Shown here piece after piece: positions 7,989-16,926 of a stretch of DNA of 64,000 nucleotides. Under the pieces are notes generated by a model. The model did no database searches. It saw only the letters and a list, made by a program, of their open reading frames with translations, and was not told where the DNA came from. The stretch is from Vibrio nereis NBRC 15637 (GTDB taxonomy: Bacteria > Pseudomonadota > Gammaproteobacteria > Enterobacterales > Vibrionaceae), in the NCBI RefSeq assembly GCF_001591105.1, contig NZ_BCUD01000007.1, positions 1 to 64,000 on the forward strand, in the 5' to 3' direction. The translations under genes were made by a program, and so were the position numbers. Numbering within the stretch: position 1 is the first letter of the stretch; every line of letters begins with the position of its first letter.

Positions 7989-9235
7989 TACCACTTTCAC
8001 TACGCGTGGCGTATCTCAATTTGTTAAGAAACCGTCGCCGCAGTCTGCTGTCTGTCTTTATCATTACCATCGCAGTGTTTGCACTGACCTGCGCGGGTGG
8101 TTTTGGACTCTATACCTATGATTCACTTAAAGAATCTACCGCGCGTGATACCGGGCACATTACGGTCAGCCAACCAGGTTTCTTCGAACAAGACGAAGAT
8201 ACGCCACTGGAAAACGGTTTGTCGGATGCACAAGCGATTTCAAGGTTGATTCTGGCAAATGAGGAGGTGCGTGGTGTGCAGCCGCGAATCGAATTTAACG
8301 GACTGATTTCAAATGGCAGTAAGTCGACGATTTTTGTTGGTAGCGGCGTGAATGACCGCGAATTTGATATGAAAGGGCCATTTCTGGACGTTCGTGCAGG
8401 CAAAGCGCTATCGAGTATCCACTCCTCGCGCTATAACTCTGCCGAACCGGAAGTGATGTTAGGCGTTGAGCTCGCAAAAAACCTCAAAGTGGAGGTGGGA
8501 GGTTGGGTGACGCTCTTAGCGACCACCAGCGGCGGTGCACTGAATGCGTTTGACTTTAAGGTTCACGGTATTTACTCGACCGGCGTGCCGGAATTGGACA
8601 AGCGTCAGCTGTACCTGCATATCCAATCCGCACAGGAGCTGCTTGTCAGCAGCAAAGTCAGCACCTTATCGGTGTTCTTGTTTGAAACTGAAAAGACCGC
8701 TCAGGTGCAAAGCTGGGTATCGCACCAATTGTCAAACGCTGCACTTGAACAACCCATTGAGCTGACGCCGTGGCAGGACAGAGCGTTTTTCTATACCAAG
8801 GTGAAAGACCTCTATGACCGAATATTCGGCATTATGGGCGCGGTGATGGCACTGGTGGTTTTCGTTGCACTGTTTAACACCATGACGATGTCGGTGACGG
8901 AAAGAACACGCGAAATCGGCACGCTCTCGGCGCTTGGTACCTACCCTTCTGACATTGTGTACGGATTTGTGCGAGAAGCTGGTTTGCTGGCCTTGATTGG
9001 TGCGCTGGTGGGCGGTTTGCTCAGCGCGGCCACCTCAGCGCTGCTTTTTGTGGTGGATATCCAAATGCCACCCCCTCCGGGCCGAAGTGATGGCTACCCA
9101 CTGAATGTGTACTTCTCGTTTGAGTTGTTGGCGATTTGCGCTGTGGGCGTTATCGCAATTTGTATTTCAGCCGCTTGGCTTTCTGCTCGCAAGGGCGTGA
9201 ACAAACCGATTACCGAGGCATTGGCTTATGTGTAG
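7976..9235 (+). CDS. ABC permease, FtsX/LolE family
   Basis: A 419-residue permease with one N-terminal membrane helix (about 20-45), a large MacB_PCD-type periplasmic domain (about 50-275) and three C-terminal helices forming the FtsX core (about 285-410). ERTREIGTLSALGTY is the coupling-helix region that touches the ATPase, and the MPPPPGRSDGYP loop is typical of this subfamily. One permease gene only, so it probably works as a homodimer with the neighbouring ATPase. It overlaps the previous gene by 13 bp and the next by 8 bp. A role in moving a lipoprotein or lipid toward the outer membrane is inferred from relatives and context. Confidence 0.9.
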   Translation: MGKLIPLSLRVAYLNLLRNRRRSLLSVFIITIAVFALTCAGGFGLYTYDSLKESTARDTGHITVSQPGFFEQDEDTPLENGLSDAQAISRLILANEEVRGVQPRIEFNGLISNGSKSTIFVGSGVNDREFDMKGPFLDVRAGKALSSIHSSRYNSAEPEVMLGVELAKNLKVEVGGWVTLLATTSGGALNAFDFKVHGIYSTGVPELDKRQLYLHIQSAQELLVSSKVSTLSVFLFETEKTAQVQSWVSHQLSNAALEQPIELTPWQDRAFFYTKVKDLYDRIFGIMGAVMALVVFVALFNTMTMSVTERTREIGTLSALGTYPSDIVYGFVREAGLLALIGALVGGLLSAATSALLFVVDIQMPPPPGRSDGYPLNVYFSFELLAICAVGVIAICISAAWLSARKGVNKPITEALAYV

Positions 9236-9959
9236 TTTCTTGAGAAAAATGGGGCTTACTCTACTTGTGTTCATCAGTGTTTCTGCGAACGCCAACGACG
9301 TTCAGCAGATGGTGAAAAATGCAGACAACTATCGTCAGGATCACCTTGCGGCCAAGGTTGTATCGCAAGTGTCACTCTTTGAAAACGACCAGTTGGATAA
9401 AACTCGCCAGTACCACGCTTACACCAGACCCAATCGCGAATCCTTGGTGGTGTTCAAATCCCAAGTGGAAGCGGGGCAAAAAATGCTTATGCTTGGCGAC
9501 AACTATTGGTTGTTGATGCCGAAAAGCCGTCGTCCGATCCGTATTACGCCGATGCAGAAATTGTTGGGGGAAGCCTCGGTAGGCGATATATCTACCCTGA
9601 CCTGGAGTGAGGATTATCAGGCCACGTTGGTGGAACAATCTGAGCAAACCAACCAGTTACGCCTGGAGTCTGTGACTCAAGGCGCGAGTTACGAGCGTAT
9701 CGATTTGTGGCTGGATGCCAAAACGGACTTCCCCATGAAAGCGGATCTCTATTTGCGCTCTGGCAAGCTCGCTAAGCAAGCAATTTTTGAGCAAGGGGAA
9801 CGAGACGGGCAAACGCGTGTGGTGTCGATGACGTTGCTAGATAAGATTCAGCCCGCGAAGAAAACCGTGATCGCTTACCAACAAATCACCCCGTATGAGC
9901 TGGAAGAGAAGTACTACAACCCCGCTTATTTAACGCGTAATTTGGACTCGGAGTTGTAA
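9228..9959 (+). CDS. LolA-like outer-membrane lipoprotein-sorting protein
   Basis: A 243-residue periplasmic protein with a signal peptide (residues 1-22, cleaved near VSANA). The mature part resembles the LolA-like family often found next to FtsX or MMPL permeases: YTRPNRESL, then MLMLGDNYWLLMPKSRR, then a GDISTLTW segment, which make up the typical half-barrel strands. Such proteins are thought to carry a lipidated or hydrophobic cargo across the periplasm. It overlaps the permease gene by 8 bp and precedes the outer-membrane protein gene by 3 nt. It is not the housekeeping LolA, so a dedicated cargo is likely (inference). Confidence 0.8.
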   Translation: MCSFLRKMGLTLLVFISVSANANDVQQMVKNADNYRQDHLAAKVVSQVSLFENDQLDKTRQYHAYTRPNRESLVVFKSQVEAGQKMLMLGDNYWLLMPKSRRPIRITPMQKLLGEASVGDISTLTWSEDYQATLVEQSEQTNQLRLESVTQGASYERIDLWLDAKTDFPMKADLYLRSGKLAKQAIFEQGERDGQTRVVSMTLLDKIQPAKKTVIAYQQITPYELEEKYYNPAYLTRNLDSEL

Positions 9960-9962
9960 CGC

Positions 9963-11228
9963 ATGAAGCATCTATGGGGGTTGTTAGTCAGTCTTTATGC
10001 ATTCGGTCTGAACGCGCAAGAGCTTGCTTTTGAATGGGATTGGATGGTGAGTGCAAGCTCCATTCAGCACCAGCGCTCTGCTTTACTCGGAGAGCCTCCA
10101 CGTCATGACACACAAGCGTTGGATGCCTTATTGGATGTGGAAATCAGCGGATACAACTGGACAGGTTTACTGGCAGCCAAAGGGAGCAACATCCTGAGCA
10201 ATGACAGCGCGGCTGAGTATGAAGGCGAGCTTGTGGTTCAAGAACTGTTCTGGCAAGGGGAAGCGACGCTTTTTGACCTGCCTGTCGATCTCACCGCAGG
10301 CAAGCTCAGGCTGGATTGGGGCGTGGGCTACGGCTATCGTCCTTTAGATATTTTTAAACCATATCGACGCAACCCAGTCGGTATTCAGGTGGAAGAGGGG
10401 GCGCTGACCGTAATGGGTTCTTACTTTGACATGCAAGGGGACTGGAGCTTGGTGGTGTCGGATTCTTCGTCCACTCAGCAAGCGGGCAGTAAACTAGAAG
10501 AAGCAACGGAACAAACGGGGGTGGGTTTTCGTCGCTATGCACTCATGGGTGAAAGTGAGTGGCAGGTGTTGGCGTACTATGACAACGTCAGGCATGGGCT
10601 GGTCGGTACTTCGTTGGTTTCGGTGCTCAATCCTGCTTGGGCAGTGCATAGCTCGGCGCTTTACCAGCGTCAATATGTCACTTATCAGCAAAATGAGTGG
10701 TATCAGCCAGTAGCGTTAGACACTCAAGATCATGGTTATCAGGTGTTGTTAGGGGTGAACTGGGCCAATGAAATCGGCAATTACGTTATTGTTGAATATT
10801 GGTACGACAGCCGCAGCTGGAGCCGAGCGCAGTGGGATCAAGCGCTTGAACGTATAAAGATGTTGAACGCTCAGGACTCGACACGTGCGTTAGCCCGTTC
10901 TTATGCGCAGGGGCTTGAAAGTGCCAACCTTGTGCAGCACAACGTGCTGTTTCATTGGACACTCGATACCAATGCTTGGAGCCATTGGGAGTGGTCGAAT
11001 CATCTCTCTTGGCTTAATCGCCTGACACCAACAGTGGATCTGCTTTATTCACCGCAAGATGGTGGTGTAGTGGCCACCCAATGGCTGGATTATCAAGCGT
11101 ATGATTCTGGCAATGCCTCATTCAATATCGAGATGGCGCTCCGGTTTATGAGCGGCGATAAAGATTCAATCTATGCAACGTTGTCAGATAAAAGTATGAT
11201 TTTTATAAATTTTAAAGGTAGGTTCTAA
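9963..11228 (+). CDS. Outer-membrane beta-barrel protein (porin-like)
   Basis: A 421-residue protein with a short signal peptide (residues 1-18, LNAQ cleavage) and an alternating hydrophobic/polar pattern throughout. It ends in FINFKGRF, with a terminal Phe as required for BAM-assembled barrels. The segment AGKLRLDWGVGYGYRP and the following FKPYRRNPVG resemble DUF1302-type barrels that accompany FtsX/LolA-like systems. It may be the outer-membrane end of the export route formed by the three preceding genes. Its stop overlaps the kinase start (TAATG), so the whole run is one operon. The exact family is uncertain. Confidence 0.75.
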   Translation: MKHLWGLLVSLYAFGLNAQELAFEWDWMVSASSIQHQRSALLGEPPRHDTQALDALLDVEISGYNWTGLLAAKGSNILSNDSAAEYEGELVVQELFWQGEATLFDLPVDLTAGKLRLDWGVGYGYRPLDIFKPYRRNPVGIQVEEGALTVMGSYFDMQGDWSLVVSDSSSTQQAGSKLEEATEQTGVGFRRYALMGESEWQVLAYYDNVRHGLVGTSLVSVLNPAWAVHSSALYQRQYVTYQQNEWYQPVALDTQDHGYQVLLGVNWANEIGNYVIVEYWYDSRSWSRAQWDQALERIKMLNAQDSTRALARSYAQGLESANLVQHNVLFHWTLDTNAWSHWEWSNHLSWLNRLTPTVDLLYSPQDGGVVATQWLDYQAYDSGNASFNIEMALRFMSGDKDSIYATLSDKSMIFINFKGRF

Positions 11229-12256
11229 TGTCCGAACTCCAAGAGCATGCTATCAATGGATTGAAAAGTTTGGCGTTTACCTCGCTCTTTTGCGTTGTCA
11301 TTGCCTTTTCTACCCAAACGATTTGGAATAGCGCTTTTCTCGAACACCTCAAAATCAGTTTAGGCTACGGTATTAGTGCGGTACTTAGCGCACATATTAT
11401 TGCTTGGTTCCGGAAGGATTTCTCTCCTCGGCTCATTAACCTGTTTGCGATTTGTTGTTCCATGGTGTTTGGTACAGCGAATGCGTATTACTGGTTGCGC
11501 CAATACGATCGGTTTGCAGATTTTAGTCAGTTGAAGCCGGTTATTGTGCTGGGTCTTATTTTTACCTCAACCTGCTTTCTGTACTTCTATGCTCACGAGC
11601 AGCGCATTAACGCCCAAAAGCAGCTAGAACGTTCCAAACGTATTCAATCTGAACAAGAAAAAGCCTTGCTGCTTGGTCAACTCAAGCAACTGCAGAGCCA
11701 GATCGAGCCCCATTTTTTGTTCAATACGCTGGCAAATATTAGCGTGCTGATCGACAGTGACAGCAAAAGCGCCAAATTGATGCTAGAAAAACTCACCGAG
11801 TTGCTGCGCGGAACATTAACTCGAAGCCGTCAAGAGAACACCACCTTACAAGGGGAGCTAGACTTAGTGGACGCTTACTTGGCGATTCAGAAGATCCGTT
11901 TAGGTGAGCGTTTGGCTTATCACATCGACAATCAGGTAGATGCTCCGCTGAGTTTGCCGCCTTTGATTTTGCAGCCACTTGTAGAAAATGCGATCCAACA
12001 CGGAATTGAACCCAAAGCCGCTGGTGGGTGTTTGGATATTTGCGCGCAACTTTCTCAAGATCAGTTGTTGATCGAAATAAAAGACAATGGATTAGGGTTT
12101 AATGGCGGCTCTGCGCATGTTGGTCATGGCATCGGGCTGGCTAATATCCGCGAACGTTTGAAAGCGCTGTACGGCAACAACGCCTCGTTAAGCCTTCTAG
12201 AAGCCCCCCAAGGTGGTGTGATTGCCAAAGTTTCGATAGCGCGTTCTGTGCTGTAA
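11228..12256 (+). CDS. LytS/YehU-type sensor histidine kinase
   Basis: A 342-residue membrane kinase. About four hydrophobic helices fill residues 12-122 with almost no periplasmic domain; a coiled-coil linker leads to the His_kinase domain with the phospho-acceptor in EPHFLFNTL (H162), and the ATPase part shows LVENAIQHG, DNGLGF and GIGLANIRERL. This is the class that pairs with LytTR regulators, encoded next. Lack of an extracytoplasmic sensor suggests it reads the membrane or the activity of the transporter encoded upstream, like Bce-type systems (inference). Translationally coupled to the barrel gene through TAATG. Confidence 0.92.
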   Translation: MSELQEHAINGLKSLAFTSLFCVVIAFSTQTIWNSAFLEHLKISLGYGISAVLSAHIIAWFRKDFSPRLINLFAICCSMVFGTANAYYWLRQYDRFADFSQLKPVIVLGLIFTSTCFLYFYAHEQRINAQKQLERSKRIQSEQEKALLLGQLKQLQSQIEPHFLFNTLANISVLIDSDSKSAKLMLEKLTELLRGTLTRSRQENTTLQGELDLVDAYLAIQKIRLGERLAYHIDNQVDAPLSLPPLILQPLVENAIQHGIEPKAAGGCLDICAQLSQDQLLIEIKDNGLGFNGGSAHVGHGIGLANIRERLKALYGNNASLSLLEAPQGGVIAKVSIARSVL

Positions 12257-12288
12257 CGTTCCATTTTGTATATTGAGGAGAAACGAGT

Positions 12289-13080
12289 ATGCATCGCGAG
12301 CCAATGACCGCATTGATTGCAGACGATGAGCCTTTATTGCGTCACCACCTAAACAAAGCATTGGGTGAAGTCTGGCCTGAGCTGGATGTGATCGCTTCTG
12401 CTGAAAATGGCCACGTTGCGCTAAAGCTGATAGAGCAGCATACGCCAGACATTGCCTTTCTCGATATCAAAATGCCCGAGTTGGATGGCATGTCGGTAGC
12501 CAAAAAGTTAGCGCAAAGCCATGCGAGTACGAAAGTGGTGTTTATCACCGCGTATGACGAGTTTGCCGTCAAAGCCTTTGAGGCCAATGCGGTTGACTAT
12601 TTACTTAAACCAGTGTCCGAAGCGCGTTTGATGCAGTGTGTCGAAAAAGTCAAAGCAGGGCTGCAGCCACAAAGCCCCACTGCATCCCCAGACCTCAGCC
12701 AACTGTTAGATCAAATTCAACATCTTACCGAGCAAAAAGCCCCGTCTTATCTGCACTGGATTCGCGCCAACAGGGGCGAAGAGATCCACATGATCCCCGC
12801 GTCTGAAGTGCTCTACTTTAAAGCAGAAGACAAGTATGTTTCTTTGCTTCGAATGGAACTGGGTGAGAAACAGGAGTATCTCTTGAGAACCTCGCTTAAA
12901 GAGCTGATCAAGCAGTTGAATCCTGAATTGTTTTGGCAAATCCATCGTTCGATTATTGTTAATGTGTCGGCGATTGATAAGGTGAAAAAAGAGTTTACCG
13001 GGAAAATGGTCGCGCTGGTGGGCGACACTAAACTCCCCGTTAGCCGAGCGATGCAGAGCCGATTCACAAATATGTGGTGA
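12289..13080 (+). CDS. LytTR-family response regulator
   Basis: A 263-residue regulator: receiver domain 1-125 with acidic pocket D12/D13, phospho-acceptor D59 (AFLDIKMPELDG), the switch Thr in FITAYDEF and Lys in LLKPVS; a linker; and a LytTR DNA-binding domain at about 160-263 (YFKAEDKYVSL, FWQIHRSIIVN). The ATG follows GAGGAG by about 9 nt. It is the last gene of the transporter operon and surely the partner of the preceding kinase. LytTR proteins usually bind paired direct repeats, which I did not find with confidence upstream of 6642. Confidence 0.94.
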   Translation: MHREPMTALIADDEPLLRHHLNKALGEVWPELDVIASAENGHVALKLIEQHTPDIAFLDIKMPELDGMSVAKKLAQSHASTKVVFITAYDEFAVKAFEANAVDYLLKPVSEARLMQCVEKVKAGLQPQSPTASPDLSQLLDQIQHLTEQKAPSYLHWIRANRGEEIHMIPASEVLYFKAEDKYVSLLRMELGEKQEYLLRTSLKELIKQLNPELFWQIHRSIIVNVSAIDKVKKEFTGKMVALVGDTKLPVSRAMQSRFTNMW

Positions 13081-13334
13081 AAGGTTGCAAGGAAAGTTAA
13101 GTGAATAACTAGGGTAGATTCGAGAGGATTAAAATCCGTTTTTAACTCTATTGATTACAAAGAAAAATGGATATTTTCGGAGTGGGGAACCTTATTCTAA
13201 TCGTTACAAAACTATCTATTTCAAAATATAATGATAGGTCTCTAAAAAATCTAATCTCATTTATTTAGATCTAGTTTCGGTTATTTCGGGTGTTAGAGTT
13301 TCTCGATGAAACTTACAATCGGGATGATCTAGGG

Positions 13335-15044
13335 ATGAAATTAATTACGAGTTTGGTCATGGTGGCCTCAACGGCTTTGTCGGCGAATATGGCGTTCGCG
13401 AATGAATTACCAGCTGGGACTCATATTCTAACGACAACGGAAGATCGTATAAATTATTACGACAAGCAAGGGCAGTTGTTAGCAAGTCAACAGCATTTTT
13501 TTTCCGAAAGCACAGGGTATTTACGCGATTTAGTCCATACACCCTATGGAACAGCCCTGTATTACGGCACGTTTGATGCCTCGCTGGCATTAGTAAAAGA
13601 TGAAGAGACCACGCACTATTACAGCGAAGGATTAAGTACAGCAAACAATACGACTTATGGAGGGATTGCTGTATTAGGGCGTTATGCCTATCTTACGGAT
13701 ATGAAAACAAATAATGCTGAGAGTAAAGGTATAGTTCGCTTTGACTTGGAAAACAAAGGTGAGTCGCAAGCGTTTTTTACTGACCGAGATTACATTGATA
13801 TCACGGTCGGTAACGATGGCTTACTTTATGCGTTGCATAATAGGTATGGGGCTCTCGACGTTATTGAACCGGTAACGATGAAGCGAGTCAAACAGCTTGA
13901 GCTTGGACACACCTCTTCATCACGTGCAGTTACTGCTACCCAAACTGGTGAAGTTCTTATGGCAAGCCTAGACGGACATTTATACCGCTATGACGCCAGT
14001 GGAAATTTATTAACTCGCCAAGAAATTGAAACTTATTTAGCTGATATCGATATCAATGAACAAGGTGATTTGCTGATCTCAACCTCAGATGTTGTGTATC
14101 TATTGGACGAGTCAGGTCAAATAAAAAATACGATATCGCAGGGTTTTAATTCAGTAGGCTTTGCAGCGTTTGCCTCTGTCAGAAGTAATTTTGCACCAGT
14201 TTTAAAAGTAAGCGATTTACCTATAACGCTAAAGGTAAATGAACCAGTATTGGTTGATTTACGTGATAGCTATGATCCTGAAGGACATGCTTTGGCGTTC
14301 GATTGGTCTTTGGAAGCTGATCAGTTACAAGTGAAAACAGTCGAACCGGGGCTGTATGAGCTTAAGGCCACCAAGCCGGGTAATTATCAGGTGTCTTGGA
14401 TGGCCAGCGATGGGCAGGCTGATGCTTGGAAAGAGATGTTAGTTGAAGCCTCTGGAAGTAGCCCTGCTGAGGCGGTGTTTAATACCACCGAGATCAAACT
14501 TAACGTAGGACAAACTTTCTTACTGGATGGTAGCGCAAGTTATGACCCAGATGGTGATCCATTGACGGCAATGTTGACTCCATTTACAGGTTTGCAAGTT
14601 ACGGATGGCGAGGAGCCACTGACTTGGAACATAAGTGCAACTCAGCCAGGAGAGTATCAATTTAATGTTCAGTTATATGATGGTGAGTATATTACTGAGC
14701 AGAGCATCTCTGTGACGGTTGAACAGAATCAGTGTGGAACAGATTCGCAAGCCGCTGACTACCCTGCTTGGCAGCAAGGCCAAATTTATACGAATCAAAA
14801 GGTCAGCTATCAGGGACTAATTTGGCAAGCTAAATGGTGGAATAAAAATCAAGAGCCGGGTTTTTCTGGGCCTTGGACACTAGTTAGTGAGGTTGAATTA
14901 CCATGGACAGAGGAACGCGCCTATCTAGCGGGTGAACAGGCCGAATACAACGGTTATGTATATCGAACACGCTGGTGGTCAAAGGGTGATGTTCCTGGAC
15001 AGGCTGCTGTTTGGGAGCAAGTAGGCCCAGCAAAAGGTTGCTAA
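13335..15044 (+). CDS. Secreted propeller/PKD protein with two chitin-binding domains
   Basis: A 569-residue secreted protein. A signal peptide (1-23, NMAFA cleavage) is followed by a beta-propeller-like region (about 25-290), two PKD/cadherin-like repeats (about 300-475, with DSYDPEGH and SASYDPDGDP calcium-type turns) and two tandem CBM5/12 domains (475-520 and 522-569), each with a Trp pair (AKWW, TRWW) that stacks on chitin. No catalytic domain is visible, so it is probably a chitin-surface binding or adhesion protein. I chose the ATG at 13335 because the signal peptide begins there; a GTG at 13290 would add 15 residues. Transcribed alone after a 250-bp gap. Confidence 0.8.
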   Translation: MKLITSLVMVASTALSANMAFANELPAGTHILTTTEDRINYYDKQGQLLASQQHFFSESTGYLRDLVHTPYGTALYYGTFDASLALVKDEETTHYYSEGLSTANNTTYGGIAVLGRYAYLTDMKTNNAESKGIVRFDLENKGESQAFFTDRDYIDITVGNDGLLYALHNRYGALDVIEPVTMKRVKQLELGHTSSSRAVTATQTGEVLMASLDGHLYRYDASGNLLTRQEIETYLADIDINEQGDLLISTSDVVYLLDESGQIKNTISQGFNSVGFAAFASVRSNFAPVLKVSDLPITLKVNEPVLVDLRDSYDPEGHALAFDWSLEADQLQVKTVEPGLYELKATKPGNYQVSWMASDGQADAWKEMLVEASGSSPAEAVFNTTEIKLNVGQTFLLDGSASYDPDGDPLTAMLTPFTGLQVTDGEEPLTWNISATQPGEYQFNVQLYDGEYITEQSISVTVEQNQCGTDSQAADYPAWQQGQIYTNQKVSYQGLIWQAKWWNKNQEPGFSGPWTLVSEVELPWTEERAYLAGEQAEYNGYVYRTRWWSKGDVPGQAAVWEQVGPAKGC

Positions 15045-15166
15045 ATTTGGCAGGGCCCTAATCGATATTGTTCGTTCTTACACGGCCAATTTTGATTCCA
15101 TTCACGAAGGTTGCTGACATCTAGCGACCTTTGTGTTTTTTAATCCAGAGTGTAGGTGTGATTTTT

Positions 15167-15832
15167 ATGCTTGAAGACCAGACGAAAATCATGAATGTGT
15201 TCCCGGAAATAAAGCAACCGGAAGGAAGTTTGTATTGTGGTCCTTACTGCGTGGTTGCTTGTTTACACGCGTTAGGAAAATTACCACTCAATAAGCCGGT
15301 TGAATTTAGGCGATACTCTCCTGCTGAAAGAGAGTTTAGTGGGTCACTGGTTTGTGTGGACAGCAAGTATGACAATATAGAGTTAGCTTTAGAACTTTAT
15401 AAAATAACGGGCATCATTACCCCCGGTGAAAATCCAGAATATATTGATGACTCCGGTTACAACTCTTTGGCCGCAATGCTGTATGTTTTGGGATTATTTG
15501 AGTTGAAATGTGAAGTCGTCACTCGCGACCATGAAACATACGAATATCTCACATCGGTCTTTCCGACAGAGTTTAAACTTTTCGAAACACTCGGTATCCC
15601 TGTCCGTGTTTTAGGGCAGAATCCCTCCACTCCAACGGGTACATTGCTAATTTCAGTTATATCTGTAAACAACTCACTTCACTACGTACTTAATAATGAT
15701 CAACGTGAGTGGTTTGACTCTCACCATGACGCCAGCCCCGAAGGTTGGGGTTTTATAGAAAACTGGCATAAGAGCGCAAACAAGCGTGAAGGTGCTACGT
15801 GGTTAGGCGTTTCAATCCGAGTGCTCCAATAA
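15167..15832 (+). CDS. Orphan protein with a C39-like cysteine peptidase fold
   Basis: A 221-residue cytoplasmic protein. Near the N-terminus, Q17 and C24 lie in a pattern (Q...YCGPYC) like the oxyanion Gln and nucleophile Cys of papain-like C39 peptidases; H172 in LHYVL and D184 in WFDSHHD fit the His and Asp of the same triad. There is no signal peptide and no neighbouring transporter or bacteriocin gene, so a classical double-glycine leader peptidase role is unlikely. The ATG at 15167 has AGGTG 8 nt upstream; a TTG at 15131 is the only alternative. Function unknown; the fold assignment is from motif reading only. Confidence 0.6.
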   Translation: MLEDQTKIMNVFPEIKQPEGSLYCGPYCVVACLHALGKLPLNKPVEFRRYSPAEREFSGSLVCVDSKYDNIELALELYKITGIITPGENPEYIDDSGYNSLAAMLYVLGLFELKCEVVTRDHETYEYLTSVFPTEFKLFETLGIPVRVLGQNPSTPTGTLLISVISVNNSLHYVLNNDQREWFDSHHDASPEGWGFIENWHKSANKREGATWLGVSIRVLQ

Positions 15833-15942
15833 GTGAGTAGGACTCATTTTACAAGTGTTTTGACCTCAGTCAGTAACTGGAGCAATGGGCTTGTTTCTAA
15901 CAAATTGGCCCATATTTACGTTTACCAAAAAAGGACTCCCAG

Positions 15943-16311
15943 ATGATTTTGAATCATGTTTCTGTTGGCGTAGCTGACGTTGCAACCGCAGTTCAACATT
16001 ATGATTTAGTCTTGTCTACTTTATCCATTCAACGGACACATTACATCGAGAACGTTGCTGCGGCATATGGGGAACGTTACGAGTTTTGGATTGGTTGCCC
16101 TTGCGAAAACAGAGCATCGGCGGGTAATGGAACCCATATAGCATTCAATGCCCCAAATAAAAATGCGGTAGAGCAATTTTACGCAGCAGCGCTTGAGTTA
16201 GGTTGGGCGTGTGAGGGTAAACCGGGCTTACGTCCAGAATATGGTGAAACCTACTATGCTGCATTTGTTCGTGATTTAGACGGTAACAAAATAGAAGCCG
16301 TATCAATGTAG
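15943..16311 (+). CDS. VOC (glyoxalase/bleomycin-resistance) family protein
   Basis: A 122-residue protein of the vicinal oxygen chelate fold. It starts with LNHVSVGV, where the His is the first metal ligand, has THIAF in the second module and ends with DLDGNKIEAV, whose Glu is a usual last ligand. Length is normal for a single-domain member. Such proteins act as lyases, isomerases or drug binders; the substrate here cannot be told. The ATG follows an AAAGGAC site at about 9 nt. It stands between unknown genes and shares no obvious operon. Confidence 0.85.
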   Translation: MILNHVSVGVADVATAVQHYDLVLSTLSIQRTHYIENVAAAYGERYEFWIGCPCENRASAGNGTHIAFNAPNKNAVEQFYAAALELGWACEGKPGLRPEYGETYYAAFVRDLDGNKIEAVSM

Positions 16312-16429
16312 TTAAATCTAGCAAAACCAAAAATTAGATCCGAGGTTTCAATGTGTTTGATAAAGGGACAGTGTAAGGTTTTGCGAATGTATCGAATAAT
16401 CTACGACGTATGGAGTACATAGGAAATAT

Positions 16430-16879
16430 ATGAAGACATTAAGTGAAGTACTGAAAGGCTTTCTATGGGGAACGGGTTTTTCTATAGCGGTTATCGTGTT
16501 TGGAGTTGTCTATTCTCAACTCGTAGAGCCTTCGCTTGGCAATGTACTGCAGGAGAGTGAAATTGATAACAAAGCGGTGAGTTACCTAGAAAGTTTCAAT
16601 AACATCTATAGTCTTACTCTAGAAAAGGTGTTTGTAGAGGGGACTGATGTACGTTTAGCGATTGTGCAACAGAACTTAACGGACGAGCCGCAGTATGCCC
16701 GTGAAGTATTGGCGTCAGCTTTTGATACAAACGATAAGTTTATCGGCAATTGTGTCGCCGAGAACGAATTGTTTATTCTCCAGGCCAAAGAGTCGGCATT
16801 TATCGAGGCCACTTGTTCGTTCGTTGAAGAGCAAGTCGAGCAGATTGACTCATTCAAGCTAAAGGTCAAAGCGCTTTAG
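16430..16879 (+). CDS. Hypothetical membrane-anchored protein
   Basis: A 149-residue protein with one N-terminal membrane helix (about 11-33, LWGTGFSIAVIVFGVVY) and an outer domain of about 115 residues holding two Cys (GNC, ATC) that could form a disulfide. I do not recognise the family. AGGA precedes the ATG by 7 nt. It lies 47 nt before the next gene and may be co-transcribed with it. Confidence 0.65.
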   Translation: MKTLSEVLKGFLWGTGFSIAVIVFGVVYSQLVEPSLGNVLQESEIDNKAVSYLESFNNIYSLTLEKVFVEGTDVRLAIVQQNLTDEPQYAREVLASAFDTNDKFIGNCVAENELFILQAKESAFIEATCSFVEEQVEQIDSFKLKVKAL

Positions 16880-16926
16880 CGTACCTGAGCCATTCATGTT
16901 CTATACGACGCGGAAGAGAACTTGCC

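Noticed and set aside
15833..16430. Possible integron attC sites between the small genes
   Set aside because: The cluster of small unknown genes looks cassette-like, but I found no 7-bp core sites (GTTRRRY) paired with imperfect stems in the gaps.
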